DNA from: Chromera velia
Taxonomy: Eukaryota > Sar > Chromeraceae
Direction of reading: 5' to 3'
Length of the DNA stretch: 57,372 nt
Assembly (NCBI GenBank): GCA_018398765.1
Contig: JAHBMJ010002559.1
Coordinates: 1-57,372, forward strand
Below the pieces are notes generated by a model. It did not search any database. It saw only the letters and a list, made by a program, of their open reading frames with translations, and was not told where the DNA came from. The position numbers were made by a program, and so were the translations under genes. Positions within the stretch are counted from its first letter, which is position 1, and each line of letters starts with the position of its first letter. Shown here in pieces: positions 10,417 through 20,562 of this stretch.

Positions 10417-10429
10417 TTCGCCCCTTTCT
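10417..10429 (-). other. Polypurine tract before the 3' LTR
   Basis: Minus strand agaaaggggcgaa lies directly upstream of the 3' LTR start, at the position and with the composition expected for the plus-strand primer. Confidence 0.6.
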
Positions 10430-11002
10430 AAGATTGAGATTCCATGCTCGATTCATATATGATGTAATCGCATAGCATTCGTTCCTTTCTAGGCAATTAA
10501 TACTATATAGAGTTCAGTACGGTCGTTAAAAAAAATTTAACATTCCTGATGTTTCACCGATTCTTAAGGTTATATTTTTTTTTTTTTGTACTTCAAGGAC
10601 TGTTTCAGATCGTGTGTTTTTATGACTATTCTTTTTTTTTTCAGTACCGCATGCATGTACTAATACCGTAACGTACTCATAGACACTCTCGCACATTGGT
10701 TATGCGCATGCACACACCATATACAATTCACGTACTGACACGTGCACTTCACAGACTCATCGAACAGATTAATTGAGTTAAATCATGAGGGAAACCGCAC
10801 ATTTAATCTAATCAGCGATCCACGCACCACCGGAGCATTGCAGCACATCATCACAGAACAACACTCAGAGCAACATCGCGACGCATGTTTTATCGTACCT
10901 CATCGCAACGCATGTATGCATCATCGCAACACCTTAATTATGAGCGCGCAGGGCCCCGTAAAGCACTCGAGATTGCGCGACCATGAGGGAGAAAAAAAAA
11001 AT

Positions 11003-11530
11003 TCACTGTCCGGCACGCCCAATTCTCTCCATTGTGACCTTCACCTTGGTCACCGCCCAGGTTCGAGAGTCCACTGGATATCGGATGCATCTATAAGCGG
11101 GGTTCTTCCTCCTCTGAACTTTGCCCTCGATGCTCTTCACGAGTCTCTCTCTTCCCTTGATTACTCTCTTTGCTTTTTTCTGGGCCGCCACTTCCTCCTG
11201 TTTGATATCTTCCTGCTTGATGACATACGGAAGCACGTCAGGGTTAATGTTAGGTTGCTGGAAGACTGGATGAGGAGACTGCGGGGCAAAGGGGTTGTAT
11301 CGGTGAGTCTCCTCTTTTTCAGTCTCGCTGTTTGTCGTTGTGATTGATGTGGTAACCTCTGAGAGGTTTTCTCTCCATGCTGCGGCTTCTTTCTCAGTCT
11401 GGGTATCTGTATTCATAGCGGCTTGGATATGTGCAGTGGCTTGGGAGGAGAAGGAGTGTGGGATCGGCATCTGGTTCGGATAGTCAGGGTACGGGGTAGG
11501 GTAGGTGCTGGAACCGTTGTTTACGAACAT
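11003..11530 (-). CDS. 175-codon ORF near the 3' end of the retrotransposon
   Basis: Opens with ATG at 11530 and reads MFVNNGSSTYPTPYPDYPNQ, then Gln/Thr/Glu-rich sequence (NTDTQTEKEAAAWRENL), a KQEDIKQEEVAAQKKAKR stretch and a basic end, stopping at TGA. Codon use is coherent and there is a leader before the ATG. It resembles the low-complexity N-terminal part of a gag protein more than any accessory protein, yet lies downstream of pol. No known domain is visible. Confidence 0.45.
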   Translation of the reverse strand: MFVNNGSSTYPTPYPDYPNQMPIPHSFSSQATAHIQAAMNTDTQTEKEAAAWRENLSEVTTSITTTNSETEKEETHRYNPFAPQSPHPVFQQPNINPDVLPYVIKQEDIKQEEVAAQKKAKRVIKGRERLVKSIEGKVQRRKNPAYRCIRYPVDSRTWAVTKVKVTMERIGRAGQ

Positions 11531-12622
11531 GTTGGCTTTTGTTTCTGTAGATGTAAGAGTTTCTTGAAGAGGGAAGTGGTTATGATTAGGCTTAAGAGGA
11601 TTTGGATTTCAGCTGGTTCAACTTGATCACAGTGATTTGAAGAATGGGGTTTGAAGAAAGTTGCCGAAAGTTTTGAAAAGGGTCGAACGAGATGTCAGGC
11701 TTACAATTTCTTTGTGGGAAAATTTTCGGTCGATCGATTTGGCCGGCTATCGGCCGAACATATGTGTCTGTGCATGTCTCTTATTTAGCTTTCAGCCGAT
11801 TTCGGTCGAAAAGAATCGGTTTTCGGACGGGGAAAGGCCTCTCTTTTCCGATTTTTTGCCTTCTTGACGTGTTTCTTTCGGCCGTTTGCCGGTCGCTTCT
11901 CGGCCAATCTCCGGCCGAATTTTTGTTTTGCTGTCGTCTCCTGTAGCAAGCTCTCAACATCTTTCATAGCTCAGCTTGAGATTCAGTGTCGCTTATGTCG
12001 ATTGCTCGGTATCTCCCCCCCCCCTCCTTTATCCTTGAGTTACGCTCTGGTGTCAACTCTTGTCATGAGTCTCACAGATACTACTCTGAGTCTTCCCATT
12101 CCAGTGTAACTCTTGTTTATCGTGGTCAGTCACTGCCTTGCTGTTATTTGACGTGTGGTTATGCCTTCTTCTATTCTCCAGTAGTGTCGCTGTACTCTGT
12201 AGTGAGCCTCTTCTACCTCGGTGTACCTTTTCACTCCAGGTCAGGTCAAAGAGTGAGGTCGGTCTATGATATACCAATCCTACCGTATCTTTTATGACGA
12301 TCAAGCTGCTGTTGTCTGGTTACATACTCGTCTCTTCTCTGACTCATCCTTGTGTTGCTCCCTCTTTCTGTTTGCATCTTGCTGGTTTACATCTCTGTGG
12401 ACTGGATCTGACATTCGAGTCCTCCTTCATGATCTATGATGTCATCGATACATCGATCTTTATTGTCGAGTCCTTCCACTACGAATCGATTACATGCATG
12501 CAACATGTGTCTCCATCGTCCTCTCGCTGATCCAGCACGTCTCCTCCGTTCTCCTCCCCGTCCATTCTTGGCATCACATTGATCATCCACCATGCTTTCT
12601 TCCATGGTAGGGATCCCTATAC

Positions 12623-12733
12623 TCACGTCCGCGGCAAAGATCTCTCTGCTTACGTCTACGGCAAGGATTTCTCTGTGTGCGTCTACGGCAAGGATTTCTA
12701 TGTCTACATCTACGGCATGGATCTCTATACATC
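12623..12733 (+). repeat. 30-bp tandem repeat, four copies
   Basis: Unit tacgtctacggcaaggattt plus ctctgtg, with diverged first and last copies. In the plus frame it reads as a ten-residue repeat (YVYGKDFSVC), but there is no larger gene around it. Confidence 0.75.
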
Positions 12734-13555
12734 TTCCCTACCTTGTTGCCATCTTCTTTTTCGTTCAGGTGGGCACTTTCAAAAAAAAAAATGATCAGAA
12801 CGGTCTTTCTTTCTCTCTCTTCTCACATTTCCTGTCACGTTGTCATCATCTCCCTTCTCTTTCTTTTTCTAGTTTCTTTTTGCAGTTCTTGTCACGCTAT
12901 TCTCTTCTCTCTTCTCTTTCTTTTCACAGTTCTTGTTACGCTATTCTCGTCTCTCCCTGAGTTTGATCCGTCTCATTCTTTCTCTTCTCCTTTAGTTGTC
13001 TCTTTTCGAGTATATGAGTGTATCACCCCTTTCTATATTCTAACTTAGGCTCACTGGTCATTCATTTACTCGCTTTCTTTCTCTTTCTGTTTCTCTCTGA
13101 TGCTTGTCTGTTTGCGGGGCTCTCCGAGGCGGTGTAACTCGACGTTCATTGTCAAGTCGTTCGTCGATGTCTCTTTTTCGAGTTTCGCCATTCTCTGCCA
13201 TCTCTATCCATCTCCTGCTATCTCTTGTCTTTTTGTGTCTTTGTTTTTTTTGCGTTCAAAAGAGTGGATGGTTGATTAGGTAAGTGAAAAATGAGGGGTC
13301 ATTTGGTGAGTGAGTAGATGCGGGTGAGTGAAGAAGGTTTTCATAAACTGGTTAGTGGGTGAATACATATGGGTGTGGTCGTTGGGTCATGATACACTCA
13401 GCCTTCTGCTGAGTGCCTATACTATTCGCACCCTTTCAGATGCAAAGAGTAAATGCACCGAAGTGCCAACCACTTGTGAGTTTAGAAAATTTGCTTGTGT
13501 CTGTATGAATATTTTTTTTTAAATAAGCCTGGGCGCGAGGCTTGGTTCGGTATTT

Positions 13556-13559
13556 ATGT

Positions 13560-13606
<47 letters not shown>

Positions 13607-13640
13607 TGTATGTGTATGTGTGTGTATGTATGTGTGCAGG
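13556..13640. repeat. (TG)n microsatellite
   Basis: TG run with some ta interruptions inside the retrotransposon. Confidence 0.9.
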
Positions 13641-13927
13641 TCAATGATGATGATGTACTGGGGAGCGGGGGCCCAGTACGAGCGATTGAGCGGCAACCTT
13701 ACCTCAAAGTCTCCCTGGGAGGTCCTGGTGATATGAGTGGCCAACTCACTTTTTGGAAGACCTTTTGTGCGCATGCGCATGCGACTTCTCGCCGCGAAGG
13801 TGTCAGGATCGGAGGCTGTAGGTTATATGTACGCCTGGCAGGTCTGTGTTATCTGCCTTTATTTATCAGTCACCGATCGGTATGCAGTGCTACTCCAGGG
13901 AAGGTTCGTGTGTATAGGTGTATGCAT

Positions 13928-14045
13928 GGATGAATGGGTGATCGGATGGATGGATAGATGGATGGATGGATGAATAGATGGATGGATAGATAGGTGGATC
14001 GATGGATGGCTGGATAGATGGGTGGATGGATGGATGAATGGTTGA
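13928..14045. repeat. (TGGA)n microsatellite
   Basis: Imperfect tandem tgga/taga units. Confidence 0.85.
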
Positions 14046-14449
14046 TCAGAATGATGGATCATTTTCAGTTTAAGGTTTTCTACGCCTAATTTCTCTTTCG
14101 AGATGATCTTAATGTTTATGCAGTTTAACTGCTTTTCGAGTTTTTGGGTTTGATTCATTTTAATTCAATCGATCAATTTTTTTTTTTGAGGTCTGGCAAG
14201 GAGTTACGGTAGAGAGGCATTTGGCGGAGCTCTGTGTTTGGTCTTTCTCTATTGATCAATTCCATTAGTCACTCAATTGATCCTATCATTAGCGGCAGCA
14301 TGCTTCGGGTCCGTTCGATTTTGACTTGAGGTATTTCTCCATCTATCATGGATTTATGCAAACATTCACTTCATTCATATATGGATCATGCAGACATTCA
14401 TTTCTTTCATCATTCATGTCATCATAAATTGTTCTTGGTCCGGCTTCCT

Positions 14450-14632
14450 TCATTTTGCTCTCATGATTTCCATCCCTCTTTTGACTTTTGGTCCCTCCTT
14501 GAATTCTCGAATGAGTGCAGGACAGTCGCAGTCTTTTCCATCGGTCCACCACGACTCGTCCAGGTACCCCTTATAAACGAGTAAGTATTGAACTTTCCCG
14601 TCTTTTTCTCTTTTCCCTATGACTTCTTTCAC
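14450..14632 (-). CDS. Chromodomain at the end of pol
   Basis: The 60-codon open frame reads KEVIGKREKDGKVQYLLVYK, then a GYLDESWW segment and CPALIREFKEG. This matches the chromodomain pattern (EV.. K...GK..YLV.WKGY....W, CP.LI.EF). In chromoviruses this domain follows integrase and steers integration to marked chromatin. It is separated from integrase by stops and a basic linker (14990-14634). Confidence 0.75.
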   Translation of the reverse strand: MKEVIGKREKDGKVQYLLVYKGYLDESWWTDGKDCDCPALIREFKEGPKVKRGMEIMRAK

Positions 14633-15194
14633 ATTATAGTCTGATATCGCACTCCTGTTCGGGTCGATCTCTGTCTTCTTTTTTAACCATTTGCTTCTTC
14701 TGTCTCATCTTTTTCTTTTTGGTCTCGAGAGAATGCTTGAATGGCAACACGCTTTCGCTCTGTGCGGAAGCCAAGCTTTGTTGTTCGATTACTTGCCAGT
14801 AGATGGCTTTGAGAACGATTCTTGCAGAGTCATAGTTTGCGAGAATGTCCTGTTTATTTCCAGCAAGTTCTCTTCTTTCTACTTTCCAGTCTCCCTTTCT
14901 GTCTTGAGCTTTCCTTACAAGTGCTCCTTCCAAGAAATGCAATGTGAAGTGCTGTCCTCCTTTGACTGTCCTGATGTTTTCTATTCTCACCTTGATTCAT
15001 TCTTTCACCTACAACTCTCCTGCTGAGTGATAGTAAAAGAGAATGGTCTCTCCTTCCCTCAACGGCTTCCTGTCGGGGAAGAAATCGAATCCTTTTTCCG
15101 GAAGCGGTCGAGTTTCCATTTCTATTTCCTCATCCTCCTGTTCTTTGTTGTCTCCGCCTGCAGGCGATCTCATCTTTTTCTCTGTATCTCTTTC

Positions 15195-16883
15195 TTATCC
15201 TTCTTTTTTTTCAGATTGGTCGTTCTGTTCTTTTTTCCTCACATGCATATTAAACATCTCTTCATTTTCTTTGTAATCTCTGCTGAAGTACGGTTTCACT
15301 CTGTGTGTGTTTACCGTTTGGCTTGATTGGCTTCCCGGCTTTTTGATGACCAGAGTGCGATTTGGTCTTACCTGCGTGATCATGTACGGCCCCTCATATA
15401 ATGGTACGAGTGCTTTGCTGATTCTTTTTTGAGTAGGCGGCTTTTCCAGCCACACGTACATGCCTTCTTTGTATTCCAGTACTTTTTTTGGATCGATGCG
15501 AAGCAGTCTGAGCATTCTCTGCTATGTTGCTACCTCAAAAAGTTCTCTTCTATCTTTCGATTCATTCCGCAGCTCAGCGAGAAGCTCAACGTACTCGGGT
15601 GGGAAGACAGGTCCTCCTGCTTCTGTTAGTGAAACGAGGTAGCGTAGGGGGTAGTTTGGCTGTCATTGAAAGAGACAAAAGAACGGAGAAACTTCTGTGC
15701 TCATGTGTACTGCAGAATTGTGAGCGAAGGCAGCAAAAGGAAGGAAGTCTGTCCAGTTCTTTTAGTTTTTGTCAATGTAGCAAGAGAGCACAAACTTTAT
15801 GTCTTTGTGGAAGCGCTCAAGTCTTCTATTAGTCTGAGGATGATAGCTTGTTGTCTTTACTTTGTCGGTCCCAACTAAATGACATACTGCCTCTGTGATC
15901 TGTGCGAGCATGTTACTTCTCTGATTGGAAAGAAACCTGATTGGCCTCCCGTATCTGCAGAGAATGGTGCGGACTAAACTTTGGGTGATCGTCGATGCCT
16001 TGGCGTCTGGAACGGCATCCACCTCAACCCATCTGCTGGTGAGGTCCATGTATGTGATTGCATATCGCATGCCGTCTTTACTGCGAGTGAATGGTCCCGT
16101 GACGTCGATTGCCCACGACGAGAGCGGTTCGACGTCCTAAAAATTTTGGACCATGAATCCTTCTTACTGTTTCCTTCTCTTCTTCTCTTGACATTTTCGG
16201 CATAATTTGATATACTTTTTGATGTCTGTGATCATGGATGACCAGAAAAAATAGTGAGAGATGTTTTGAATGCATCGGTTAATACCTGGGTGCCCTTGGA
16301 GTTTGCATTCATGAAATTCAGTGAGGACTTTCTCCTTCATTCCTTTTAGTACTACCAATAAAAATCTTGTTCCTTTTTTGTGCCTGTTCGCAGGAGGAAG
16401 TAAACGGAAAAGCATGTCCTCATGCAATACATAGAGAAGCGATTGGCCAAGAATGCGTGTTCTTTCTTGACTAGTCAGATTTGTCTGGAAGTCTCCGTTT
16501 TTTAGGAATTCACTCATGTGTTGTGTTTCTGGGTCGTCTTGCTGTGCCTTTTTTATCTCGTCAGATGAAAACGGATCGGGTAAGTCAATGGCTGGTTTGG
16601 CCTGCTCTTTCTTTTTCTCTTCTTCCCCCTTCCCTTCCTGTTTTTCTTCTTCTCCTTCTCTTGCCCTTTTCCTTACTGTAGCAACTACAAGCGAGTGGTC
16701 TGTTTCCTCATCTGGAACTGCGGGAGGGAACTGCTCGTGCACGAAAGGAGGTCGGCCGAGGCTATCTGCGTCCGTGTTTGAACGTCCAAGTTTATGTTTT
16801 ATATCATACTCATACATAAACAGAGCGATCGACCAACGATGGAGTCGTGCATTGGTGTTTTTCTGCTTTTTAATGTACTCCAA
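15195..16883 (-). pseudogene. Retrotransposon integrase, inactive
   Basis: Starts with the end of RNase H and a charged linker, then an HHCC zinc domain (H and H at 16313-16290, C and C at 16202-16191). After stops at about 16164 (TAA) and 16143 (TAG) the core begins with AIDVTGPF carrying the first catalytic Asp. The second catalytic position reads FLSNQRSNM, so Asp is replaced by Asn at about 15926-15924; the Glu in QTNRRLERFH is kept. Further stops occur at about 15762 (TAA) and 15673 (TGA). The 15515-15195 part ends with a GPY/F-like module (LYEGPYMITQVRPNR, THRVKPYFSRD). Confidence 0.82.
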
Positions 16884-18502
16884 CGCTTTGTAATCTGTCC
16901 AGGCTATGAACGGTTGTCCGTACAGGTACTTTTTGAATTGATTTGTGACTATCCAGTAGAACGCAAATCCTTCTTTCTCTGTTCCTCCCTATTTCTGTTC
17001 TGTTTCTATCAATTTCCGAGAGGCATACTGAATAACTTTTTCCTTCTGGTTTTCATCCAACTGACAGAGGATGCCTGAAATTGCCTCTCCACTTGCGTCT
17101 GTCTTTAAGATGAAGGGCTTATTCAGGTCTGGGTGTGCTAAAACAGATCGTGATGAGAGTGCATTCTTTAGTTTTTACTATGCTACCTCTTGTGGTTGTT
17201 CCCATGTGAAGATGCTGTCTTTCTTTAGCAGAGCTAGAAGGGGTTCTGTGATGTTTGAAAACCCTTCTATATATCGTCTATAGAAAGAACATATGCCACT
17301 AAATCTCTTTACTTGCTTAATCGTTCTCGGTCGCTCACATTTCTGAATGACCTCTATTCTGTCTGTAGATGGTCTGATACCCTCATCAGAAACGTCGTGG
17401 CCCAGATAGCAAAGCTTTCTGGTCATGAATCTGCACTTCGAGAAGGCAAGCTTTCCTCCTGCCTCTTTTATTCTCTCCAGCACTTTCTCCAGATCAGTCA
17501 TGGCCTTCGAGAAGAAGTCCGATGCCAGCATGACATCGTCGATATAACTTGATACGCACACATCTGGTAAGCCTGCAAACAACTTGTTGACTGCCTTTTG
17601 AAAACAGCCAGGCCCGTTACTGATTCCTATAGGTAGGCGAGTGAAGCAGTGCTGACCAAATTCTGTCATGAAAGCAAGTTTTTCCTGATCTGCCTCTCTA
17701 ACAGCCAACTAAAAGAAGCCACTCTGATAGTCCAACAGACTAAAAAATGATTTCTCTTGTAGTCTATACATCATTTCATCCATATTTGGGATTGGATATC
17801 GATCGACTTTCAGCACAGAATTCAGACGACGCAGGTCAATGCATACTCGATAGCCGTCTCCTTTTGGTTTCTTTACGATCAAAATTGGATGCCCCCATTC
17901 CGATGAACATGGCTTGATCACTCCTTATTTTTGCAGGTGTTTAAGGACTCCTTCAAAACTCCCTTCAAGGCGTATGGAACAGGTTGGGGTCTACTGTAGA
18001 TCAGTTCTGCTCCCTGTGTATCAATCTTGCACTCCGTTCCTTTCCACAGTCCTGGATCATCCTCATGCGGAACGAGACATATGAAACGAAGAAGAAGGGA
18101 TCTCAGTTGTTCTTTTTCTGATGAAAATAAGTGAGACGCATTTTCGAGTGCTTTTTTTATCTCCTTTTTCGCCTCTGTTTCTCTTTTCTCTCTATTTTGA
18201 CCCTTACTGTCTGATTGTGATTGATCAGACAGGTTGGGTGCGGGCTGTTTTGGCATTTGTGGTTCTTTTCTTTTCTCTGGTTCTTTGAGCATCACTGAGG
18301 CGACGTTCAAGTTAATTGGAAGAGTAAAGGCTCGTTTGGTGGTGTTGATCGCTATTAGTGAGATCTTTCTGTTTTCTACTGTGCTTGTGGTATTGGCAAA
18401 AATGATTCCATGAGGCTTATTTCTGCAGATTCGGTCTACAGTAACCGGTGCCCCGTTTGGCATCAAGGATCTTTTCGGCAATAGAATTTCAAGGTGCGTC
18501 AC
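16884..18502 (-). pseudogene. Retrotransposon reverse transcriptase and RNase H, interrupted
   Basis: Pieces in succession: an RT leader (18502-17918), RT palm/fingers with EWGHPILIVKKPKGDGYR (17921-17709), then LPIGISNGPGCFQKAV and the catalytic YIDD box at 17546-17535 (usually YVDD or YIDD in this group), thumb with KCRFMTRKLCYLGH. RNase H follows with HPDLNKPFILKTDASG and YLYGQPFIAWTDYKALEYIK. In-frame stops lie near 17930 (TAA), 17709 (TAG), 17178 (TAG and TAA) and 16990 (TAG), and a shift lies near 17960. All motifs are otherwise well kept, so the decay is recent. Confidence 0.85.
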
Positions 18503-19682
18503 TGTACTCTCTTAAAGTAAGTTTGAGAGTTTTTCTTTTCGCTGTACTGACAAGCACGGGTAGCAGCATCTTCTTCTTTTCCATCTCACTCATTGGCAAA
18601 AGAGGAACAGGAGAGGACTTATTGCTGTGTAGAGGACGTATAAGAAGTTTGTCTGGTCGAAAGAACATTCTATGCGTGTGTAAGTCAAGAAACGTTTTCC
18701 CAAATATTGCGGCATGCTTGATAGAGGAAGAAATATAAAATTGAAGCTTTCTGATTCCTTGTAAGTTAAAATAAAGCGAAACTACTCCTTCATTCTCTAG
18801 TTTCTTTCTTTCCTCACCTTTGATTAAGAGAGGGGAAGGAAAGGCTCTAAGGGAAGGGTTTGCCGTTTTTAACTGTTGCCAGACTTGCGTACTGATCATC
18901 GATACATCGGCTCCGGAGTCAATTATTGCAGGCACGACCACATTGTGATCAAGGGAAACGAAAAGTCCGACTCTCTGCAAATTCAAGTGGATATGAGCAA
19001 CTGATTTCCGTGTGTGTTTCTTACATGTATTCTTCTGTTTTTTCTTCTCCTTTTCTTCTTTTTCCTGTTCGATCACAAACTCAACTGCTTTTTCTTTTTC
19101 TTCTTCCTCTTCTTCTTTTTCTCTTCCTCTTTTGTTGCTAGTCCTTGCATAATCAGTCTTCCTATCTGTGGATAACGATGGGGCCATGTCCGTGTTGGTC
19201 CGCAGTCGCCCCTGTAAGCCTGCAGACCCTTCAGTGTTTTTGACCGTTTTATCGATTCGGAAACCCCCTCTGCTGCTGTCTTGCATGCATCGGAGGATTT
19301 CTCGAGCCCATGGGTCTGTTCGGCTGTGTGAAGGGTGGTCTCTGGAATTACTGCCCAGGTCGGTACTGCTGTGAAGGAAAACCTTGTGGGCTTCTTTGTC
19401 CAAGTGGTCTGGCTGTCTGATTTTATGTCGAAAGTCCCTACCATTCCATTCTCTATTGCTGGGGAAAAGGAGGCGGTCTCTGAAGCACTGCAGGGAAAGG
19501 AGACGGTCTTTGGAAGACAGCAGGTAGTCTTTGAAACACTGTAGTTTGCACTGAAGGAAGCGTCCTGTTTCCTCCAAAACCAAAACCCTGGCGTGCTGAG
19601 CCTGTAATTCGATTCTCTCTCCAGTCTTGCTGCAGTGTCCTACATGTGAGTTTTGCGTGACCTTTTCTGCCGCAATATCCAC
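18489..19682 (-). CDS. Retrotransposon aspartic protease region
   Basis: A 397-codon open frame overlapping gag in the +1 frame. The first 180 codons are largely read against the gag frame and may not be translated. A charged linker (EKEEEEEEKEKA) is followed by a retropepsin-like domain with the active-site triplet DSG in AIIDSGADVSMIS (about codon 253-265) and FGKTFLDL further on. In Ty3-like elements pol is often reached by frameshifting, and the +1 overlap would suit that, though later parts of this copy carry true shifts. It ends with a shift near 18490 into the RT frame. Confidence 0.7.
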   Translation of the reverse strand: MDIAAEKVTQNSHVGHCSKTGERIELQAQHARVLVLEETGRFLQCKLQCFKDYLLSSKDRLLSLQCFRDRLLFPSNREWNGRDFRHKIRQPDHLDKEAHKVFLHSSTDLGSNSRDHPSHSRTDPWAREILRCMQDSSRGGFRIDKTVKNTEGSAGLQGRLRTNTDMAPSLSTDRKTDYARTSNKRGREKEEEEEEKEKAVEFVIEQEKEEKEKKKQKNTCKKHTRKSVAHIHLNLQRVGLFVSLDHNVVVPAIIDSGADVSMISTQVWQQLKTANPSLRAFPSPLLIKGEERKKLENEGVVSLYFNLQGIRKLQFYISSSIKHAAIFGKTFLDLHTHRMFFRPDKLLIRPLHSNKSSPVPLLPMSEMEKKKMLLPVLVSTAKRKTLKLTLREYSDAP

Positions 19683-20098
19683 ATTCGTGATCTACAGGAA
19701 AAGTGCAGCGGTCACCTGCGTGAGGGGCTACACCTCCATACCGGGTACATGTGGCTTGAGTTGACACTGCCGCTGCTACATCTGCCGCTATTTGCACTGC
19801 TGTTTGCGCCGCTGTTTGCTGCAGAACTGCATTGATCAAGGCGGATGTCTGTCTTTTAAAAAGAGGAGCGAGCCCTTCTTCTTGACGGTTAGTGATTCTG
19901 TTTCCTTCGGAATCTATTATTTCTTCATCTCTTCTCTCGATTGTCGTGATCTTCCTTACTTTTTCGGCTTTCTCAGTCGTTCCACTGTTCTGTGCAATTA
20001 GCTCTGCTGCCCCCACTAATTCGTCGAATGATGTGTATTGCTTTTGTGTGAGGATTGACTTTGTGATCTTATTGGACAGTCCTCTCCGGAATCACCAC
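19453..20098 (-). pseudogene. Retrotransposon gag fragment with zinc knuckle
   Basis: The frame is open from just inside the 5' LTR after a TGA near 20094 and includes FRRGLSNKITKSIL, typical of the end of a gag capsid region. It continues to a CX2CX4HX4C zinc knuckle, CGYCGRKGHAKLTC (19683-19642), which binds RNA in nucleocapsid proteins. There is no ATG at the 5' side, and the matrix/capsid part that should precede FRRGL is absent because the LTR begins there. The frame ends at 19453, overlapping the protease frame by about 230 bases. Confidence 0.75.
20081..20097 (-). other. Primer binding site candidate
   Basis: Two bases inside the 5' LTR end the minus strand reads TGGTGATTCCGGAGAGG, starting with the TGG expected to pair with a tRNA CCA end. 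The same bases also lie in frame with the gag fragment, so the assignment is not secure; I cannot name the tRNA. Confidence 0.4.
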
Positions 20099-20099
20099 G

Positions 20100-20562
20100 T
20101 GTCAAGGTCTACTTAGAGGGGTTGGCGCTGGTGAGTGCTTGCAGAGGTTTAAGGGTCTTCAGGGGTTGATGTTGCTGGAGTGGTTCAGGTCGATCCCTAG
20201 TGACAGACTCGATCAATGTCAGGAGCATGGAGCTTTCTTGCGATTCAGCGATCGATCTGATTTCATAGTAGTCTTCTAGAAAGTCTTTCGGAAGTCTTTC
20301 ATGTGATTTCGATCGAAATGCGACAGGCTAAAATCTGTATAGTATAGGATGTTAACGTCCCGTCTCTTTTCTTGTTGATCCTTAAAAAGGCAGGTAGCGA
20401 GGATTGAACCTATGATCTTCTGTTTGTTGATGTTGTATCTTAACTACTAAGTCATGAACGTAAGTGACATACACCATTCTCTTTTGCTTAGCACTATTTT
20501 CGATTAAGTCAATTTATTTAATTCTCATTTTCTTTCTAGTCACGCTTTGATAGCGCATAGCA
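20100..20562 (-). repeat. 5' LTR of the retrotransposon (463 bp)
   Basis: Same length and borders as the other LTR; on the minus strand it ends CTTGACA. The tRNA-like segment is also present here (about 20400-20455). Confidence 0.9.

Larger units (their letters stand above)
11531..14345. other. Long non-coding part of the retrotransposon
   Basis: About 2.8 kb between the chromodomain region and the 3' ORF without a supported reading frame. It holds CGGCC-rich self-complementary stretches (11720-11920), a 30-bp tandem repeat (12623-12733), CT-rich duplications (12850-12950), a TG run and TGGA repeats. Its size and position would fit a long 3' untranslated segment or a second, unrecognised LTR. 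Confidence 0.4.
9954..20562 (-). mobile_element. LTR retrotransposon, Ty3/gypsy type with chromodomain (decayed)
   Basis: Two 463-bp direct repeats (9954-10416 and 20100-20562) begin TG and end CA and are about 97% identical by my count (around 14 differences, mostly C/T). The outer flanks share gttt (9950-9953 and 20563-20566), a 4-bp target duplication, while the inner flanks do not match. On the minus strand the order is LTR, primer-binding-site candidate, gag zinc knuckle, protease, RT, RNase H, integrase with HHCC finger, GPY/F-like end, chromodomain, long non-coding part, extra ORF, purine tract, LTR. Protease-RT-RNase H-integrase order plus chromodomain indicates the Ty3/gypsy chromovirus-like group. 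Stops, shifts and a lost integrase residue show this copy is inactive. Confidence 0.88.

Noticed and set aside
10742-11347. 201-codon plus-strand frame
   Set aside because: Lies opposite the better-coded minus ORF 11003-11530 and has no recognisable features.
15670-18502. Ciliate-like code (TAA/TAG as Gln) in pol
   Set aside because: A TGA and catalytic-site changes fit general decay better, and host genes in the window use TAA, TAG and TGA as ordinary stops without internal ones.
9954-20562. 463-bp repeats as two independent SINEs because of the tRNA-like segment
   Set aside because: They have TG..CA ends, the 4-bp duplication is only at the outer flanks, and they bracket a pol region, as LTRs do.
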